A DNA stretch of 64,000 nucleotides from Arthrobacter ipis (lineage in GTDB: Bacteria > Actinomycetota > Actinomycetes > Actinomycetales > Micrococcaceae). Made by a program: the position numbers and the translations under genes. This document shows, in pieces, positions 43,407-53,038 of this stretch. Each line of letters begins with the position of its first letter. The stretch's first letter is position 1. The stretch covers positions 1 through 64,000 of the forward strand of contig NZ_JAAOXD010000004.1 of NCBI RefSeq assembly GCF_014694315.1, in the 5' to 3' direction. The notes beneath the pieces are model-generated. The model was given only the letters and a program-made list of their open reading frames with translations, made no database searches and was not told the DNA's origin.

Positions 43407-45509
43407 ATGAATGATCTTGATCAAAAGATCAATAGGGTTTTTGCTGGCTCAGTTGTGCGTAAGGACTTGGTGAAGACCGTCAAAGGCAACGCCATCGTCC
43501 CGTCTTACGTTTTGGAGTACCTGCTCGGCCAGTATTGTGCCACTGACGACGAGGCAACAATTCAGACCGGCATCGAATCAGTCCGCCGGATCCTTGCTGA
43601 CCATTACGTGCACCGCAATGAGTCAGAGCTTGTTCGTTCCACCATCCGCGAACGGGGCCGCCACAAAGTCATCGACAAGATCAGTGTGACACTCAACGAC
43701 AAGGACGACGTTTACGAAGCTTCGTTTGCCAACCTGGGCATATCGCGGGTGTTGGTTGACTCGTCCACTGTGAAACAACATCCAAAGTTACTGGTCAGCG
43801 GGGTCTGGTGCCTGGCTGACGTTGAGTACGACCATCCTTTGGATAGCAAGCAAATCCCCTGGATCCTTGGCTCTCTGAAACCAATCCAGCTGTCGAACTT
43901 TGACGTGGAAGAATATCTCGCGGCACGCGCCGAGTTCAGTACTGAGGAGTGGGTAGACCTCCTCGTCCAATCCATTGGGTTCAACCCGGAGTTGTTTAAT
44001 CGTCGTGCCAAGCTCACTCAACTGGTGCGGCTCATCCCGTATTGTGAACGTAACTACAATCTCGTTGAACTGGGTCCTAAGGGAACGGGCAAGTCCCACA
44101 TTTACTCGGAATTCTCACCTCACGGCATGCTCATCTCGGGCGGGGAGATCACCGTTCCCAAGCTGTTCGTGAACAATGCCAACGGCCGACTTGGGCTCGT
44201 CGGGTACTGGGACGCCGTTGCCTTCGACGAGTTTGCCGGCAAGACAAAGAAGACGGACAAAGCGCTCGTCGACATCATGAAGAACTACATGGCCAACAAG
44301 ACGTTTTCTCGAGGAGTTGAAACTCTTGGTGCTGAAGCGTCAATGGTCTTTGTGGGGAACACACAGCACACCGTCCCGCACATGCTCAAGCACGCGGACC
44401 TCTTTGACGAGCTGCCGCCGTCGTATCATGACGCGGCCTTTCTGGACAGGCTGCACCACTATATCCCCGGATGGGAAGTCGACATCATCAGGGGTGAGAT
44501 GTTCTCGTCGGGTTATGGTTTCGTCGTGGACTACATCGCCGAGATCCTGAAGTCCCAGCGGGTGTATGACTATTCAGATCGGTATAAAGAGCATTTCGTG
44601 CTGTCGTCCGACATCTCGACACGGGACCGCGACGGGATCCACAAGACGTTCTCCGGTCTAATGAAGATTCTTTACCCGCATGGTCAGGCGACTGCGGAGG
44701 AAATTGAGGAGATCCTGCAACTCGCCATAGAAGGCCGCAAGCGGGTGAAAGACCAGATTCTCCGCATCGATAAGACAATGTCGACTGTAAGGTTTGGATA
44801 CGAGACACCCGAAGGGGAATGGCGAGAGGTTGCCACGGCAGAGGAGCTCCTCTATCCAACGATCTATTACCGGGGGGGTGAGGATCGAGTACCTGAAAAA
44901 GGTACCGCTTTGCCAGGCACTGAGACAGGTTCAAGCACTCGAGGGGAGAACGACCAAGCGGCGAGTGCTCAGCCGGCCGCTGCAGACGGACCGGCAACAA
45001 CGGAGCTCGGAAAGATGCTCACCTTCCAAAACGGCCAGACGGGGGCGAGCTACGAGAGGATCTTCGGCCCATACCTCGACGGTGCCACCAGCGTGGTTAT
45101 TGAAGACCCATACATCAGAGCGAGTCACCAAATGCGGAATCTGATCGATTTCGTAGCAACGTGGGCGAAAAGGATCCAGCCGGGCGACGAGGTTAGCCTC
45201 GCGGTGAAGACTGTTCAGGACAGCGATCCGGGCTTCGCGCAGAAGCAACTTGGAGACCTCCTTCAGATCAAGGGATCGGTAGAGGCTGCTGGCATCAAAA
45301 TGGATGTCCAACTAGTCGAGGCAGCTGATCTGCATGACCGTTGGGTGAGGATAAATACAGGTTGGGACATTTCGCTAGGCCGTGGGCTCGACATCTTCGA
45401 GAAACCAGAGAAGTCCTTTGAGTTGGGACAGAGCGTCCAGGAATTCCGCAAAGTTAGATCATTCAACGTGATCTATCAGCGCACTTCCGTCCCCGAGTCC
45501 ACCAGCTAG
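43407..45509 (+). CDS. brxL: BREX Lon-like AAA+ protein BrxL
   Basis: A 700-residue protein. The BrxL N-terminus (NDLDQKINRVFAGSVVRKDLV...VPSYVLEYLLGQYCA) leads to AAA+ Walker A VELGPKGTGKSHIYSEF (about 220-235), AVAFDEFAGK (Walker B-like) and the sensor region MVFVGNTQHTVP. After about residue 520 a low-complexity linker joins a MIT-C-like domain (GASYERIFGPYLDGATSVVIEDPYIRASHQMRNLIDF) in place of the classic Lon protease end. ATG 43407 has GAGGGGA upstream. In BREX, BrxL is an ATP-dependent DNA-binding motor required for defence; here its partners are missing or broken. Confidence 0.92.
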   Translation: MNDLDQKINRVFAGSVVRKDLVKTVKGNAIVPSYVLEYLLGQYCATDDEATIQTGIESVRRILADHYVHRNESELVRSTIRERGRHKVIDKISVTLNDKDDVYEASFANLGISRVLVDSSTVKQHPKLLVSGVWCLADVEYDHPLDSKQIPWILGSLKPIQLSNFDVEEYLAARAEFSTEEWVDLLVQSIGFNPELFNRRAKLTQLVRLIPYCERNYNLVELGPKGTGKSHIYSEFSPHGMLISGGEITVPKLFVNNANGRLGLVGYWDAVAFDEFAGKTKKTDKALVDIMKNYMANKTFSRGVETLGAEASMVFVGNTQHTVPHMLKHADLFDELPPSYHDAAFLDRLHHYIPGWEVDIIRGEMFSSGYGFVVDYIAEILKSQRVYDYSDRYKEHFVLSSDISTRDRDGIHKTFSGLMKILYPHGQATAEEIEEILQLAIEGRKRVKDQILRIDKTMSTVRFGYETPEGEWREVATAEELLYPTIYYRGGEDRVPEKGTALPGTETGSSTRGENDQAASAQPAAADGPATTELGKMLTFQNGQTGASYERIFGPYLDGATSVVIEDPYIRASHQMRNLIDFVATWAKRIQPGDEVSLAVKTVQDSDPGFAQKQLGDLLQIKGSVEAAGIKMDVQLVEAADLHDRWVRINTGWDISLGRGLDIFEKPEKSFELGQSVQEFRKVRSFNVIYQRTSVPESTS

Positions 45510-45521
45510 CCGAGGAAATTT

Positions 45522-47249
45522 ATGCCCATCTCTTACCGTTCCATCCTCGGAGTCGAGCCCACCGAGTCACTCGTGGACGATGTGGAGCGCGTTGTTAACG
45601 AGTGGCTCCAGAGCAAAGGTCTGCCCGTAGTAACGGAAGCGGGAACGCTATTTAACAACGGCAGGGAGATTTCTCGCGCGGACTGGGTCAACGATCACGT
45701 CACCAGCCGGCGCTGGCAGCTCCGGGAACACTGGGACGAGCCCAAGTGGTTTACCGGCGTGCGCGCAGAGAACAGGGTTGCGGTGACTTCAATCACCGTA
45801 GTCCGTGGTGAGGAGCAGGCTCGACTGTGGGTTGACATCGACAGTCCAACTTTGCGCTATACAAACAGGCGCGGCGACGAGGTCCTTGAGACCCAGCAGT
45901 CTGGAACGCCCCGTGTCATCAAAGCTCTCATCGAGGCGGTGGAGACTAGTGATGGATCTGCATTACCTTTCTCCGATCCCCTGATGATCGCAAGCCGAAC
46001 GCATCTGGAAGAATTACTCACCATCTTGCAGGATGAAAAGCGGATCGGTGCAGCGTTTGTGACCACCCCTCCGGAGGGCGTCACATCTGCCGAGTGGGCA
46101 CAATCCACAAAAGAAATGATCCACGGCACTGAAGGCATGGCAACGAGCTACATCCTGGACCCAGGACTGCTCTCCTCGTTCAACGGCGTTGCGAAGACGC
46201 ACTGGCTCCGTGCTGGATCCCTGCGGACGTTTTTGCCAGCTGTAAAGCTTGGCGATCTGTCGGATGCATATCGCCACAAGTACTTATCACAGCACCGCAT
46301 CGTTACCGCTAACCCCCGCGGCCTGTCTCGAATGCTCCGCAACTCGGAGGTACGTCGCCTCTCACAGCTTCGGCTGCCGGCGACACTTCGGGAGGTTGAC
46401 TACGGGCTGCTGCGCAGCCAGCGCTTCCAGCCGCTCGCCGACTTTCAGGAGCTGGAACGCGAAAACGAGAATGCTCAGGCCTCTGGAAATGTTGAAAATC
46501 TTATCGCGCTCAATGCGAAGCTGGCCGCGCAACTCCAAGGCCAACAACATGACGCATTGGTGGCTTTGGAGGAAGCCGTCCGGCTAATGGAAGAAGTCGA
46601 CGATCTAAAGGAAACCATCCAGGTGATGGAGCTCGAGTCGGCTGAACTGGCTGCCCGAGCAGAAACCTCTCAAGACCTGGTTGATGCTCTACGCCGCCGA
46701 CTGATAAACCTGCAGGCGGTAGGGGATGCCTACGCGCCTTTGGACGAGTCGGAAAGGACTGCCTACCCCGATTCGTTCTATGACCTCTTGGAAAGGATTG
46801 GGGAGTTCGACCGCATTCGTTTTGTGGGTCGAAAAGACCCGGCCGTGGCGTTGGACGAGCACCCCAACATAGCCATTGCTGTCCACAAAGCCTGGGATGC
46901 CCTCGCTGCTTTCCATGATTACGCGAACCTGACGGTTACTGGGACGTGGACTGGAGGCGGCCTTTATCAGTACATCAATGACGGCGGTCACCGCGGCCGT
47001 GCTCGAGTCTTAGGTTACAGGCCCACGGAAAGTGAAACCGTGCAGAGCAATCCCAGGATGATGGCCGAGAGGACCGTGAGTGTGCCTTCGGCTGCTTCAC
47101 CAAGCGGGACGATTGTTATGACGACGCATATTGCCTTACTAAACGGCCGTGCCGGCGCGCCGCGTATGTACCTCCATGACAGCGCCCAATCGGATGGCTA
47201 TGTTTACATCGGATATATAGGTGAACACTTGACGACGGCTAGATACTGA
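45522..47249 (+). CDS. Unknown coiled-coil protein in the defence island
   Basis: 575 residues, 12 bp after brxL in the same direction. The N-terminal 300 residues are mixed alpha/beta without a recognised fold. Residues about 310-400 form a strong coiled coil (NENAQASGNVENLIALNAKLAAQL, VDDLKETIQVMELESAELAARAE). The C-terminal 170 residues are compact (DSFYDLLERIGEFDRIRF...) and end in RMYLHDSAQSDGYVYIGYIGEHL, which has a beta-rich feel. No nuclease or ATPase motif is seen. Its place between brxL and a DUF262 enzyme suggests a defence role. Confidence 0.8.
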   Translation: MPISYRSILGVEPTESLVDDVERVVNEWLQSKGLPVVTEAGTLFNNGREISRADWVNDHVTSRRWQLREHWDEPKWFTGVRAENRVAVTSITVVRGEEQARLWVDIDSPTLRYTNRRGDEVLETQQSGTPRVIKALIEAVETSDGSALPFSDPLMIASRTHLEELLTILQDEKRIGAAFVTTPPEGVTSAEWAQSTKEMIHGTEGMATSYILDPGLLSSFNGVAKTHWLRAGSLRTFLPAVKLGDLSDAYRHKYLSQHRIVTANPRGLSRMLRNSEVRRLSQLRLPATLREVDYGLLRSQRFQPLADFQELERENENAQASGNVENLIALNAKLAAQLQGQQHDALVALEEAVRLMEEVDDLKETIQVMELESAELAARAETSQDLVDALRRRLINLQAVGDAYAPLDESERTAYPDSFYDLLERIGEFDRIRFVGRKDPAVALDEHPNIAIAVHKAWDALAAFHDYANLTVTGTWTGGGLYQYINDGGHRGRARVLGYRPTESETVQSNPRMMAERTVSVPSAASPSGTIVMTTHIALLNGRAGAPRMYLHDSAQSDGYVYIGYIGEHLTTARY

Positions 47250-47296
47250 GCCTGGAGTCCGATGAGGGGCACCTGACGGCGTTCGATCTGAGAGAG

Positions 47297-49156
47297 GTGC
47301 CATTGGAAATTCAGCCGGAGAAACAAAACCTCGACCAAACCTTCTCCAACACGGTGTACCACATCGATTTTTACCAGCGCAGCTACAAATGGGGTGAGGA
47401 GCCGGTTCAGCGACTTTTCGACGACATCTTGTACGAGTTCGAAGAGTCGTGGAAGAAGAACCCAGATCTTGACGCCAATCGGGCGAACATCGACTCACAC
47501 TACCCTTGGTACTACTTGAACACGTATGTGACCAACACTGTCGGGGGCCGTGTCTATGTAGTCGACGGACAACAACGGCTTACAACGCTGACGCTGACCC
47601 TCATCAAACTCGCGCATATGGCTCAGGAGTATGAGTCACAGACTCGCCCGTGGCTCGAAAACCGAATTGCTGGGCACTCAGGTATGGAACGGTCTTTCTG
47701 GATGAATCACGAAGGACATGTTCAGGTCATGAGGGCGCTTCTCGAAGGGGAAGAACTGTCGTCGATTGACGTGAGCTCGGGAGTGACTGCGGAGAACCTG
47801 GTCAACAACTACCAGGTAATTTCCCAAATCTTGGATGCGAAAATTCAGGGCAAGCGCAAGTTTGAGGTCTTCGTCCATTACTTCTTGTTCCGCCTTGTGC
47901 TGATCAATCTTTCCGTCGACACGACGCATGTGCCTATGGTCTTCGAAGTCATTAACGATCGCGGCGTACGGCTCAAACCTCACGAAATTCTAAAGGGAAA
48001 GTTGCTAGGGCAGATAGACAAAGGCGAGCTAGCCGCGGGGCATTTCAATGAACTTTGGGATGGACAGGTAGAGAGCCTCAACCGCTTTGGCGCCGACACC
48101 ATCGATGGCTTCTTCCGGTCATGGCTCAAAGCCAAGTTCGCTGACACCCGAGGGCTGGGAGTCCGTTTTGACGGCGACTACCACCGGGAAATGTTCAAGA
48201 AGGACATGAACGATACGCTCCATCTGGATCACAATGCCTCGGCAGTCAAGGCATTCCTAAAAAGTGATTTCCAGTACTTTTCAAGCTTGTATCACCGTAT
48301 TCGTGCTTTGGCGGAGACTGAGACGGGCGACTTCCCGGCGGTGTTCTTCAACGGCCGCCTTAACGATCTCGACTCACAGATGCAGTTAATCATGTCAGCT
48401 TGCACAGTTGATGATCCCGAGGAAGACGAAAAGATTTCCCTGGTGTCAGAGGGATTAGATCGAGCTTTCTCCTTGTTGAGGCTGCAGGGCCAATACGATT
48501 CAAACGAATTTGTCGGCCGTATCTACGAGATCAGTGCAGCCATCAGAAACCAGCCTGCGGATAAGATTCGGCACTTGATGGATCAGCAACTGTTGGCCGA
48601 GCTCGAAGAGCGTAGGAAGACCGGCACGACTGAGCTTTTCAGCTATCAGCTCTTCCGTTCGATAAGCGTAGACAGGTTGACAAGCCGGTTTGCTCGCTAC
48701 TTCTTCGGCCGTGTGGAGCGGTACCTGGCTAAGGGCATGGGTCGGGGTATGAAGCATCCTATATACGACCTCGTTTCGAGGACAGGTGCCAAGAGCGGTT
48801 TTCACATCGAGCATGTGCTTTCACGCAACGATGCGAACGTCGCACTGTTCGGTGGAAACGAGGAGTTCTTCGAGGTGGAGCGAAACCGTCTGGGAGCCGT
48901 GCTCTTGCTTAGAGGGCGGGACAACATCTCAAGCAGTAACGAGCCTTACGATGACAAGCTCAGGTCATACGCTAACACTCTGTATTGGAATGAAACGCTC
49001 AGAGATGACACCTATAAAGCTAAACTCGACTTTCAGGAATTCATCCGCCGTGAAGGGCTAAATTTTCGTCCCCTTCCCGGCTTCGGGCCTGATGAAGTTG
49101 AAGAGCGTCACAGGTTGCTTTTTGAGCTGTCCAGGCGAATCTGGGACGTTGAGTAG
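47297..49156 (+). CDS. DUF262/DUF1524 nuclease (GmrSD/BrxU-like type IV restriction)
   Basis: 619 residues, a fusion of GmrS-like DUF262 and GmrD-like DUF1524. DUF262 shows IDFYQRSYKWGEEPVQRLFDD and the hallmark VVDGQQRLTTLTL (DGQQR, about 95); the C-terminal HNH of DUF1524 shows FHIEHVLSRNDANVALFG and ERNRLGAVLLLRGRDNISSSN. Such fusions cleave modified (glucosyl-hydroxymethylated or similar) phage DNA, and BrxU, its best-known relative, travels with BREX. A GTG at 47297 and a TTG at 47303 (GAGAGG 5 bases upstream) are both possible starts. Confidence 0.93.
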   Translation: MPLEIQPEKQNLDQTFSNTVYHIDFYQRSYKWGEEPVQRLFDDILYEFEESWKKNPDLDANRANIDSHYPWYYLNTYVTNTVGGRVYVVDGQQRLTTLTLTLIKLAHMAQEYESQTRPWLENRIAGHSGMERSFWMNHEGHVQVMRALLEGEELSSIDVSSGVTAENLVNNYQVISQILDAKIQGKRKFEVFVHYFLFRLVLINLSVDTTHVPMVFEVINDRGVRLKPHEILKGKLLGQIDKGELAAGHFNELWDGQVESLNRFGADTIDGFFRSWLKAKFADTRGLGVRFDGDYHREMFKKDMNDTLHLDHNASAVKAFLKSDFQYFSSLYHRIRALAETETGDFPAVFFNGRLNDLDSQMQLIMSACTVDDPEEDEKISLVSEGLDRAFSLLRLQGQYDSNEFVGRIYEISAAIRNQPADKIRHLMDQQLLAELEERRKTGTTELFSYQLFRSISVDRLTSRFARYFFGRVERYLAKGMGRGMKHPIYDLVSRTGAKSGFHIEHVLSRNDANVALFGGNEEFFEVERNRLGAVLLLRGRDNISSSNEPYDDKLRSYANTLYWNETLRDDTYKAKLDFQEFIRREGLNFRPLPGFGPDEVEERHRLLFELSRRIWDVE

Positions 49157-49326
49157 GTGCTTGCTGACGTGTGAAGCAGGGATCGCTACACAATTACTTG
49201 CTCCATCCACATGTTTGGAATAGACCATTGTAGGGCGTAAGTCTGCAGGCCTTCTTGTTCGGGCCGGCAAGAGCTGATCAGTGATGTCCGTGGCAATATA
49301 TACGGGCACAAACAGAAGGATCTTCA

Positions 49327-49563
49327 TTGAAGCGATACCAGATAACAAGGCTCGGAGCGTGGTCATCGACGGGAAACGATGAAATGGTAGAGACTGATCT
49401 CTCTTGGCAGCAGGCATTGGAGTTTATGTCGGGTGGTGCCATGAACATCGATTACGCGCTAGCAAGTCTGGATCACTCGCACACGTACACATTTCATGAA
49501 GAAAACGGCAGTCTGTGTTTGCTTAGGGAATACACGGTGATGGAGCACGATGACGGGCGATGA
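49327..49563 (+). CDS. Small hypothetical protein
   Basis: 78 residues from a TTG with AAGGA 6 bases upstream. The N-terminus is basic (MKRYQITRLGAW), the rest acidic and polar (NIDYALASLDHSHTYTFHEENGS). No family recognised. The 170 bp between the DUF262 gene and this ORF contain no other gene. It could be a partner or antitoxin of a neighbour, but only position argues for that. Confidence 0.55.
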   Translation: MKRYQITRLGAWSSTGNDEMVETDLSWQQALEFMSGGAMNIDYALASLDHSHTYTFHEENGSLCLLREYTVMEHDDGR

Positions 49564-49681
49564 ACGGTGATGTGCTCAGGCACCAGCAGGCGTGTATGGA
49601 ATTGCCGGTCACACGACGACATCGATCTCCTCAAGATCAACCATTCTCGGGGCAGATCCCTACGAGGGAGGTCCGCGTCTG

Positions 49682-52600
49682 ATGTCAATGGATGATCTGG
49701 TCTATCAGGGGCTGCAATCTGGGCTTACTTGGCTGAAAGAGAGCGAAGCCGAGCGGATCCTCGTTCGAGGTGAACTAACGGGGTTGGAGCTCGAAGAGTT
49801 GGAGGCGCTCGACGCCGACGTCCGTCAGCTTCCGCCGGGATATTCCGGCGGCAATCTCTTTAACGGTGTGTACGGGGTCTACCGCAAGGGTCGATGGGAG
49901 GCCCTCGTCATCCGTGGAGAGGGCCAAGAAAGGCCAAATGCAACTGCCCGCCATCGATTCACTGCGGACGGAGGGATGCGTCACCTCGCGGAGGCGCGAG
50001 AGGACCTGGTTGAGCAGTGGGAGGACGGTCTGCCCTTCATCGGCACAAGTTCGTTTGGCCCCGAGGATGTCGTGAAGGTGCTCGGGTGCGATCGCATTGG
50101 TCGGGTGCGGCGCGTTACTCGCACGCGCGCTGGCTACGTGATTGAAGTGAGTGTCGACGGGGAGCTTCAGCACGTCGCCCCAGAGTCCCTTCAGAGGATT
50201 GACGGAGACCCACGCGATCCAGCCTTCTGGGTAACCTCGGCACCCGCTTCGGCACGGGAGATAGCAATGACTCTGACGTGGACGAAGTTGCGCGAGCCGC
50301 TCTCGAACACCCTGTACTCCTACCGAGCGACAAAAACGGTCTTTCGTGCCTACCAGTTCATCCCCGCGCTCAAGATCCTCAACTCTCCGACCGGGCGGCT
50401 ACTTCTGGCAGACGAGGTGGGTCTCGGAAAGACGATCGAGGCGGGACTGGTGTGGAGCGAGCTGGAGCAGAGGTCACCTCTTCGTCGCACGCTTGTGGTC
50501 ACGCCTTCCTCCTTGACTCACAAATGGCGCATGGAGATGAGCCGGCGTTTCGACCGTGACCTCGAGGTTATCAAGCCGGGCAAGCTGGCTGACCTCGCCG
50601 AGGATCTCCTCGCCGGACGAGACCCGGAAATCCACGCGATCATCTCGGTGGAGTCCCTCCGCAGTGCGAGCGACGTGCTCGAGCAGCTGACCCGAATCCG
50701 ACCGAGATTTGATTTGGTCATCGTCGACGAGGCCCACGTGTTGCGCAATGCCGGTACGAGGTCGAACCTGCTAGGCGGGTTGCTATCCGATTGGGCCGAT
50801 CACTTGTTGTTCCTGTCGGCCACCCCCATCAACCTGCGCTCTGACGACCTGTACAACCTGCTGACTTTGCTCGACGACGGCATGTACCAGGACTCCCAAA
50901 TCTTCCATATGCAGCTCGAACCGAATCAGCACCTCAACGCGATCGAACGCGGCATCTCTCACGGCTCATCCGGCGCAGCAGTGCGTCACCATTTGCTGTC
51001 GATTAAGACACTGCCCTTCGGCCGCGCCGTCTCGAATCGCCCCGACTACGCGCGCCTAGAGGAGGTTCTTGACACCGCTGCACCCTTGGAAGCGGGCCAA
51101 CGGGCCGAAGTCAAGCGTCTCGTTTCCGAGCTGAACACCTTGAGTGGCGTGCTCTCAAGGACCCGGAAGGTGGATGTACCCGACGCCAAGGCAGTGCGTG
51201 AACCCCATCAGGTAGCCGTGAACTGGTCGCCGGATGAGAAGGGCTTCTACGACCGCGTCGTCGACCACTTCATGTCCCGGGCTCGCGCGCACGGAACGCC
51301 ACCCGGCTTCGCCATGCAGATGCCGCTGCGACAGGTCGCGAGCTGCCTCCCCGCGATGCAGGCGCGACTCTCTGCCAACGCAGACCAGTTCGCGCGCTCA
51401 GTGGAGGATTACGACGAGGAGTACGGCGAAGAGGACTTGGCGGAAATGCGCGAGGACCGGGCATCCTTCGAGTGGCATGGTGAGGACTCGAAGTTTGAAG
51501 CCCTGCTGGAGCGGCTCACGCACTTGCGCGAACAAGGCTTGCGTCAGGCACTGATCTTCTCCACCTTTCGCGGGACAATCGCGTACTTGGCAGAACGCCT
51601 TAGTTCAGACTTCCGGGTCGAGCAGCTCCATGGCGGTATCCATATGGTGGATCGCCAGCCCATCGTCGATGCCTTTCGCGATGGGAAATTCGACCTCCTC
51701 ATTGCGAGCGAGGTGGCATCGGAGGGGCTGGACTTCGAGTTCTGCAACGTACTGGTGAACTACGACCTGCCCTGGAACCCCATGCGAGTCGAGCAGCGAA
51801 TCGGTCGTTTGGATCGATTCGGCCAAAAGCACGAGAAGGTGCTTATCCTCAACATGCATGTGCCGGGGACGATCGAGTCCGACATCTTGGAACGCCTATA
51901 CACCCGAATCGGCGTATTTCGAAACTCAATCGGAGACCTCGAGCCCATCCTCAGGGACGATTTCCGTGACCTAGCTAACCAAATCCTTGATCCGCGACTG
52001 GACGACTCCCAGCGAAGGCAACGAGCGGAAGAAATCGCAACGGCCATCGAGACGAGGGCGGCGAACCTTCGGCGGCTGAATGAGGAGCGCGCTACTCTGT
52101 CCACGATTGATGAGATGCAGGTTGAAGGCCTCTCAGAATCAGGGCCAGTGGACGGGCGGTATGTCGGAACGACAGAAGTGCGCACCCTCATTGAGCACAT
52201 ACTGCGAGCCACTGGAGGCAAGCTCGCGAAGTCGGAGCATCCCGGCGTCTTGCTATTACGGGGAAGCAAAGAGCTCTCCGACCTCATCTATCGCTTTCGA
52301 GGCACTCAGGGAGCGAGCCGTCGGTCAGCGGTACTGTTCCAAGGTCGTATCAGCAATGGAGAATCAATCGAAGTCACCTTCGACGCCGACTTGGCAAGCG
52401 CGCGGGACGTGGAGCTCCTATCTCTCCGACACCCCATCGTTGACGTGGCACTGCACCAACTGGAACACGACAGGCTCGCGCTGCATCGTTATGGCATAGG
52501 CAGGCTCGCAACGCTGCCGTCCGGTGCTCGCTATGCCGTCACTGTGGACTTGGTAGCGTCGACCGGAGTAAAGCCGACCAAGGAATTGTGGTCAACGGCG

Positions 52601-53038
52601 ATCGATATCCAGACCGGGGCCGTTGCGCCAGACGTCGGGGTTCAGTTGCTGGAAGCCATTGCGAACGGATCACTGGAGGAAGCCGCTGGAGCCGCTCCAA
52701 CACCAATGGAGCCCTTCCTGGCATCGCTGAAGGAGGTCAGCTGGGCCCGGCACCGCGAGGAAGAGTCACGCAGACGTTTGGACAATGCGGCGTTGGTACA
52801 GGCCCGCCTCGATGCACGCAAGGCGAGTCTTCAGGTCAAGATCCATAAGGCGAAAGCCACGTTGGACGTCGTTATGGCGCGGGAACGCGACCCGCGAGTC
52901 ATCCGGATGGCAGAAGGTCGCATCCGGAACCTCGGTCAAGACCTCGAGCAGCTTGAGGCCGAGCTGGAAAAGCATCGGGCCTTCTCGATGAGCCGCAGGA
53001 CGGTCGCAGTGATTGAGCTCGTCGGTCCGGCTACTTGA
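49682..53038 (+). CDS. RapA-like SNF2 helicase
   Basis: 1118 residues. SF2/SNF2 core motifs are complete: LLADEVGLGKTIEAGLVW (Walker A, about 243), TLVVTPSSLTHKWRMEM (Ia), LVIVDEAHVLRN (DEAH, about 345), LFLSATPINLRSDDLYNL (III), QALIFSTFRGTIAYLAERL (IV) and VEQRIGRLDRFGQKHEK (VI). The N-terminal 200 residues are an unknown accessory domain, and after about 760 a helical region ends in a coiled coil (ARLDARKASLQVKIHKAKATL). ATG 49682 has GGGAGG 10 bases upstream. Its stop overlaps by 8 bp the stop of the convergent Hsp70 gene, an intimate arrangement suggesting one functional unit. Confidence 0.93.
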   Translation: MSMDDLVYQGLQSGLTWLKESEAERILVRGELTGLELEELEALDADVRQLPPGYSGGNLFNGVYGVYRKGRWEALVIRGEGQERPNATARHRFTADGGMRHLAEAREDLVEQWEDGLPFIGTSSFGPEDVVKVLGCDRIGRVRRVTRTRAGYVIEVSVDGELQHVAPESLQRIDGDPRDPAFWVTSAPASAREIAMTLTWTKLREPLSNTLYSYRATKTVFRAYQFIPALKILNSPTGRLLLADEVGLGKTIEAGLVWSELEQRSPLRRTLVVTPSSLTHKWRMEMSRRFDRDLEVIKPGKLADLAEDLLAGRDPEIHAIISVESLRSASDVLEQLTRIRPRFDLVIVDEAHVLRNAGTRSNLLGGLLSDWADHLLFLSATPINLRSDDLYNLLTLLDDGMYQDSQIFHMQLEPNQHLNAIERGISHGSSGAAVRHHLLSIKTLPFGRAVSNRPDYARLEEVLDTAAPLEAGQRAEVKRLVSELNTLSGVLSRTRKVDVPDAKAVREPHQVAVNWSPDEKGFYDRVVDHFMSRARAHGTPPGFAMQMPLRQVASCLPAMQARLSANADQFARSVEDYDEEYGEEDLAEMREDRASFEWHGEDSKFEALLERLTHLREQGLRQALIFSTFRGTIAYLAERLSSDFRVEQLHGGIHMVDRQPIVDAFRDGKFDLLIASEVASEGLDFEFCNVLVNYDLPWNPMRVEQRIGRLDRFGQKHEKVLILNMHVPGTIESDILERLYTRIGVFRNSIGDLEPILRDDFRDLANQILDPRLDDSQRRQRAEEIATAIETRAANLRRLNEERATLSTIDEMQVEGLSESGPVDGRYVGTTEVRTLIEHILRATGGKLAKSEHPGVLLLRGSKELSDLIYRFRGTQGASRRSAVLFQGRISNGESIEVTFDADLASARDVELLSLRHPIVDVALHQLEHDRLALHRYGIGRLATLPSGARYAVTVDLVASTGVKPTKELWSTAIDIQTGAVAPDVGVQLLEAIANGSLEEAAGAAPTPMEPFLASLKEVSWARHREEESRRRLDNAALVQARLDARKASLQVKIHKAKATLDVVMARERDPRVIRMAEGRIRNLGQDLEQLEAELEKHRAFSMSRRTVAVIELVGPAT

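Noticed and set aside
40926..45509. A working BREX system
   Set aside because: pglX has lost its N-terminal half and SAM-binding motif, and brxA, brxB, brxC and pglZ are absent from the window.
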